Assembly: GCA_965216585.1 (NCBI GenBank)
Contig: CBDCGC010000003.1
Span: 2,480,001 to 2,544,000, forward strand
Length of the DNA stretch: 64,000 bases
Origin: CADEER01 sp965216585
GTDB lineage: Bacteria > Desulfobacterota > Binatia > HRBIN30 > CADEER01
Direction of reading: 5' to 3'
The notes under the pieces were generated by a model that did no database searches, was not told the DNA's origin, and saw only the letters and a list, made by a program, of their open reading frames with translations. Shown in pieces: positions 62,601 to 64,000 of this stretch (position 1 is its first letter; each line of letters starts with the position of its first letter). A program made the translations under genes and the position numbers.

Positions 62601-64000
62601 TTCTCTACGCCGAAGGCCAGCGTCGCTACCTCGACAGTCTGTCGACCTACGCCCGCCAGTACGTGAAAATCCTGCCGCGCCCGGACGTCGACATGCTCAG
62701 CGGCGTGCCGGCGACCGTCGCCATCGAACAGCGCCTCAGCCGCGGCAGCAAGAGCTCGACGGTGGCGACGATCACCGAGGTCTATCACTACCTGCGGTTG
62801 CTCTACGCCAAAGTGGGAGTGCAGCACTGCACGGAATGCGACCAACCGCTGGTCGCGCTGGCGCGCGAGCAGATCGTGCAACGCGTCCAACGCGACTACA
62901 AAGGTGACGCCATCACCGTCATGGCGCCGGCGGTGCGCGGTCGCAAGGGAATCTACAAGGACCTCTTTCAATCGATGCGCAAGCTTGGATTCTCCAAGGC
63001 TCGCGTCGACAGCGCGATGGTCGCGATTCACCCCGTTCCATCGCTGGCGCGGTACAAAGAGCACGACATCGATATCGTCATTGCCGAGTTCGAGCTCTTC
63101 GGTCGCTACCGCGAAGCGCTCACCGAGCACGTTGCGACGGCACTGCGCCTGGGCAGCGGCGCGGTGATCGTCAGCGGTGCCGCGGGGGAGCGCATCTACA
63201 GCGAACGCCTCTACTGCGCGAAGTGCAGTATCGGCTACGAAGAGCTCGATCCGCGTCTCTTCTCCTTCAACAGCCGGCAAGGCCAATGCACGGCGTGCAA
63301 CGGTCTCGGCAGCACCGTATCCTTCGATGCCGAGACCATGTTCGGCAGCGCGACGACGATCCTCGCCGCGGCATTGGAACAAAGCCTCGGCGGCGTTCCG
63401 GCGGCGCTGAGAACCGCCCGCAAGGTCGCCCGCAGCCATCGCATCTCAGTGCAGCGACCTCTCGCCAAGACCAGCAAACGCAAACGCGAGGCTTTCCTCG
63501 AGGGCAACGCAAAGGCCGGCCTCATCGACTCGCTGCGCGACTTGATGGATAGCGACGAAGAAGTGGCTCACGGCTTGCGCGACCTGTTGAGCGAAGCGCG
63601 CTGCAACGAGTGCGACGGTACGCGGCTGAACGAGAGAGCACGCGCCGTGCACGTGCTCGGACGCAGCATCGGCGAGGTGGTCGCCGATTCCGTCGGTGCC
63701 GCTCACCGGACTCTGTCGCGTTATCGCTTCAACAAGCGCGACGCCGCCATCGCCGCCAGCGTGATGAAGGAAATCTTGCCCCGTTTGCGATTCCTGCACG
63801 AGGTCGGACTCTCCTATCTGACTCTCGACCGCCGTGCCGACACGCTGTCGGGCGGCGAAGCGCAGAGAATCCGCCTCGCTGCCCAGCTTGGCTCCAACTT
63901 ACGCGGTGTGTGCTACATCCTCGACGAGCCGACCATCGGCCTACACCCGCGCGACAACGCCATGCTGTTGGCGACGCTCAGCGGACTGCGCGACCAAGGC
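59654..64000 (+). CDS. uvrA: Tandem-fused UvrA-type excinuclease subunit (partial, runs off the end)
   Basis: Open for 1449 codons from ATG 59654 to the window end. Residues 1 to ~935 make a complete UvrA: Walker A GVSGSGKSSLAF (33-44), zinc-type pairs CPRCGERIE and CPVCAGG, signature LSGGELARVDLTR, second Walker A GVSGSGKSTLIEG (~618), zinc-type CDACSGEGF and CAECGG, and LSGGEAQRLKL. Directly after, a second UvrA begins (VVGAREHNLRDLSIDLPRDK; Walker A GLSGSGKSTLAFD at 970) with CTECDQPL, CNECDGTRL and LSGGEAQRIRLA. UvrA normally works as a homodimer in nucleotide excision repair; this fusion is a covalent dimer. The first signature is unusual (ELARVDL for EAQRIRL). Confidence 0.95.
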   Translation, partial: MSTESIHIHGARQHNLRDIDVEIPLNALTVVTGVSGSGKSSLAFDVLYAEGQRRYVESFSAYTRQFLDRMDKPQVDRIDGILPAIAISQGSSVKTSRSTVGTMTELHDYLKLLFAKIGVPFCPRCGERIERETPQLVAASLATRAEGTRVLITFAPSVPDTLPWHEVRAGLQAAGFRRVLIDNDTCDIDDIDTLPRPLRVVVDRLVVRQGLEKRATDSVEQAFRFGKGTMSLVFPGAAVEEEVHSDELACARCHVTLKDPVPNLFSFNSPLGACEECRGFGRIIGIDLDLIIPDDRKSLADGAIKPWSTPSTEWERDELAKFCRARKIPMHRPFRELSENHRDLVIDGAGKYHGIRGWFRWLEGRTYKMHVRVFLSRYRSYRTCPVCAGGRLKPDALTFRIAAKTIVDIFQMSVGEVAALFETVELSARETAIAELILREVRARLGYLLAVGLDYLALDRQSRTLSGGELARVDLTRAVGSSLVNTLYVLDEPSVGLHPRDSQRLVRILQQLRAKENTVVVVEHEAEIIREADHVIDLGPGAGEAGGEVIFAGPYSRLLRSKRSATAAYLSGRKSIPMPAKRRRPIRNLRLIVRGARENNLQNLNVPIPLSRFVCVTGVSGSGKSTLIEGTLYRALKKELGHFVAVPGEHDEIAGASKVSEVVMVDQSALGSTRRGNPATYVKAFDPIRKLFAAASLSKLRGYTAATFSFNVTGGRCDACSGEGFEKIEMQFLSDVYVTCAECGGARFREEVLEVRHRGKSIRDVLDLTIDAAAAFFSDTPEVGERLRPLADIGLGYVRLGQPLTTLSGGEAQRLKLAAALTRRDKAGVLFLFDEPTIGLHFADVEKLVHALQTLVEHGHSVVVIEHNMEVVKAADHVIDLGPEGGIGGGQIVASGTPEEVAASAASHTGRYLRQALAGAASAADTPPALVAEPSANGLRGRICVVGAREHNLRDLSIDLPRDKFVVVTGLSGSGKSTLAFDILYAEGQRRYLDSLSTYARQYVKILPRPDVDMLSGVPATVAIEQRLSRGSKSSTVATITEVYHYLRLLYAKVGVQHCTECDQPLVALAREQIVQRVQRDYKGDAITVMAPAVRGRKGIYKDLFQSMRKLGFSKARVDSAMVAIHPVPSLARYKEHDIDIVIAEFELFGRYREALTEHVATALRLGSGAVIVSGAAGERIYSERLYCAKCSIGYEELDPRLFSFNSRQGQCTACNGLGSTVSFDAETMFGSATTILAAALEQSLGGVPAALRTARKVARSHRISVQRPLAKTSKRKREAFLEGNAKAGLIDSLRDLMDSDEEVAHGLRDLLSEARCNECDGTRLNERARAVHVLGRSIGEVVADSVGAAHRTLSRYRFNKRDAAIAASVMKEILPRLRFLHEVGLSYLTLDRRADTLSGGEAQRIRLAAQLGSNLRGVCYILDEPTIGLHPRDNAMLLATLSGLRDQG

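Overview
The window is GC-rich bacterial chromosome with dense coding on both strands. It holds ordinary housekeeping genes (lexA, gpsA, ackA with a phosphate acyltransferase, glnE, aroC, a phosphofructokinase, a UvrA-type excinuclease) beside many secreted or lipid-linked proteins: a wax ester synthase/DGAT, a penicillin acylase-type lipoprotein, dockerin-like calcium-loop proteins, and a Cys-rich PHP metallohydrolase. This mixture and the style of the Cys-rich and dockerin-like leaders point to a deltaproteobacterial-type lineage, perhaps Binatota or Myxococcota-like. That placement is inference; no rRNA or tRNA gene was found to settle it.

Layout. 0-32.7 kb is mostly conventional: MAPEG and penicillin acylase genes (divergent); lexA; nitronate monooxygenase and WS/DGAT (divergent); 3-hydroxyacyl-CoA dehydrogenase; a membrane sulfatase-fold enzyme; a methionine-sulfoxide repair cluster (msrQ, msrP, a DCC-family thiol protein, and msrB 2.5 kb away); a secreted beta-helix protein; a tight minus-strand set of five genes (16.4-23.1 kb: PHP hydrolase, HEAT-repeat protein, small secreted protein, LRAT-like protein, DUF4345-like protein); a CHRD lipoprotein; gpsA; an acyl-phosphate operon (ptb-like then ackA); a thioesterase overlapping a glycosyltransferase; and glnE. 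Between 16.05 and 16.82 kb two neighbouring genes carry about seven frame breaks, which looks more like local base-calling error than decay.

32.9-53.6 kb is a plastic accessory region. Seven type II toxin-antitoxin pairs and one orphan antitoxin are scattered around aroC and an esterase gene. It also holds a DUF4143 ATPase, a transposase remnant fused to a broken esterase copy, and a gene for a matrixin-like dockerin protease cut in two by a complete IS3-family element (43182-44765, 19-bp terminal repeats). A complete IS21-family element (49379-52872) has terminal repeats, a 5-bp CGCAC target duplication and two passenger ORFs. A duplicated block (ATPase 5' end, vapBC, coxE 3' end) occurs at about 39.1-41.6 kb and again at 49.1-54.2 kb, where the IS21 element interrupts it.

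53.7-64 kb returns to conserved content. A minus-strand operon runs SDR, aminoglycoside-phosphotransferase-like kinase, MoxR ATPase, CoxE-like VWA protein. It is followed by a phosphofructokinase with the residues of the pyrophosphate-dependent type and a giant tandem UvrA that runs off the window end.
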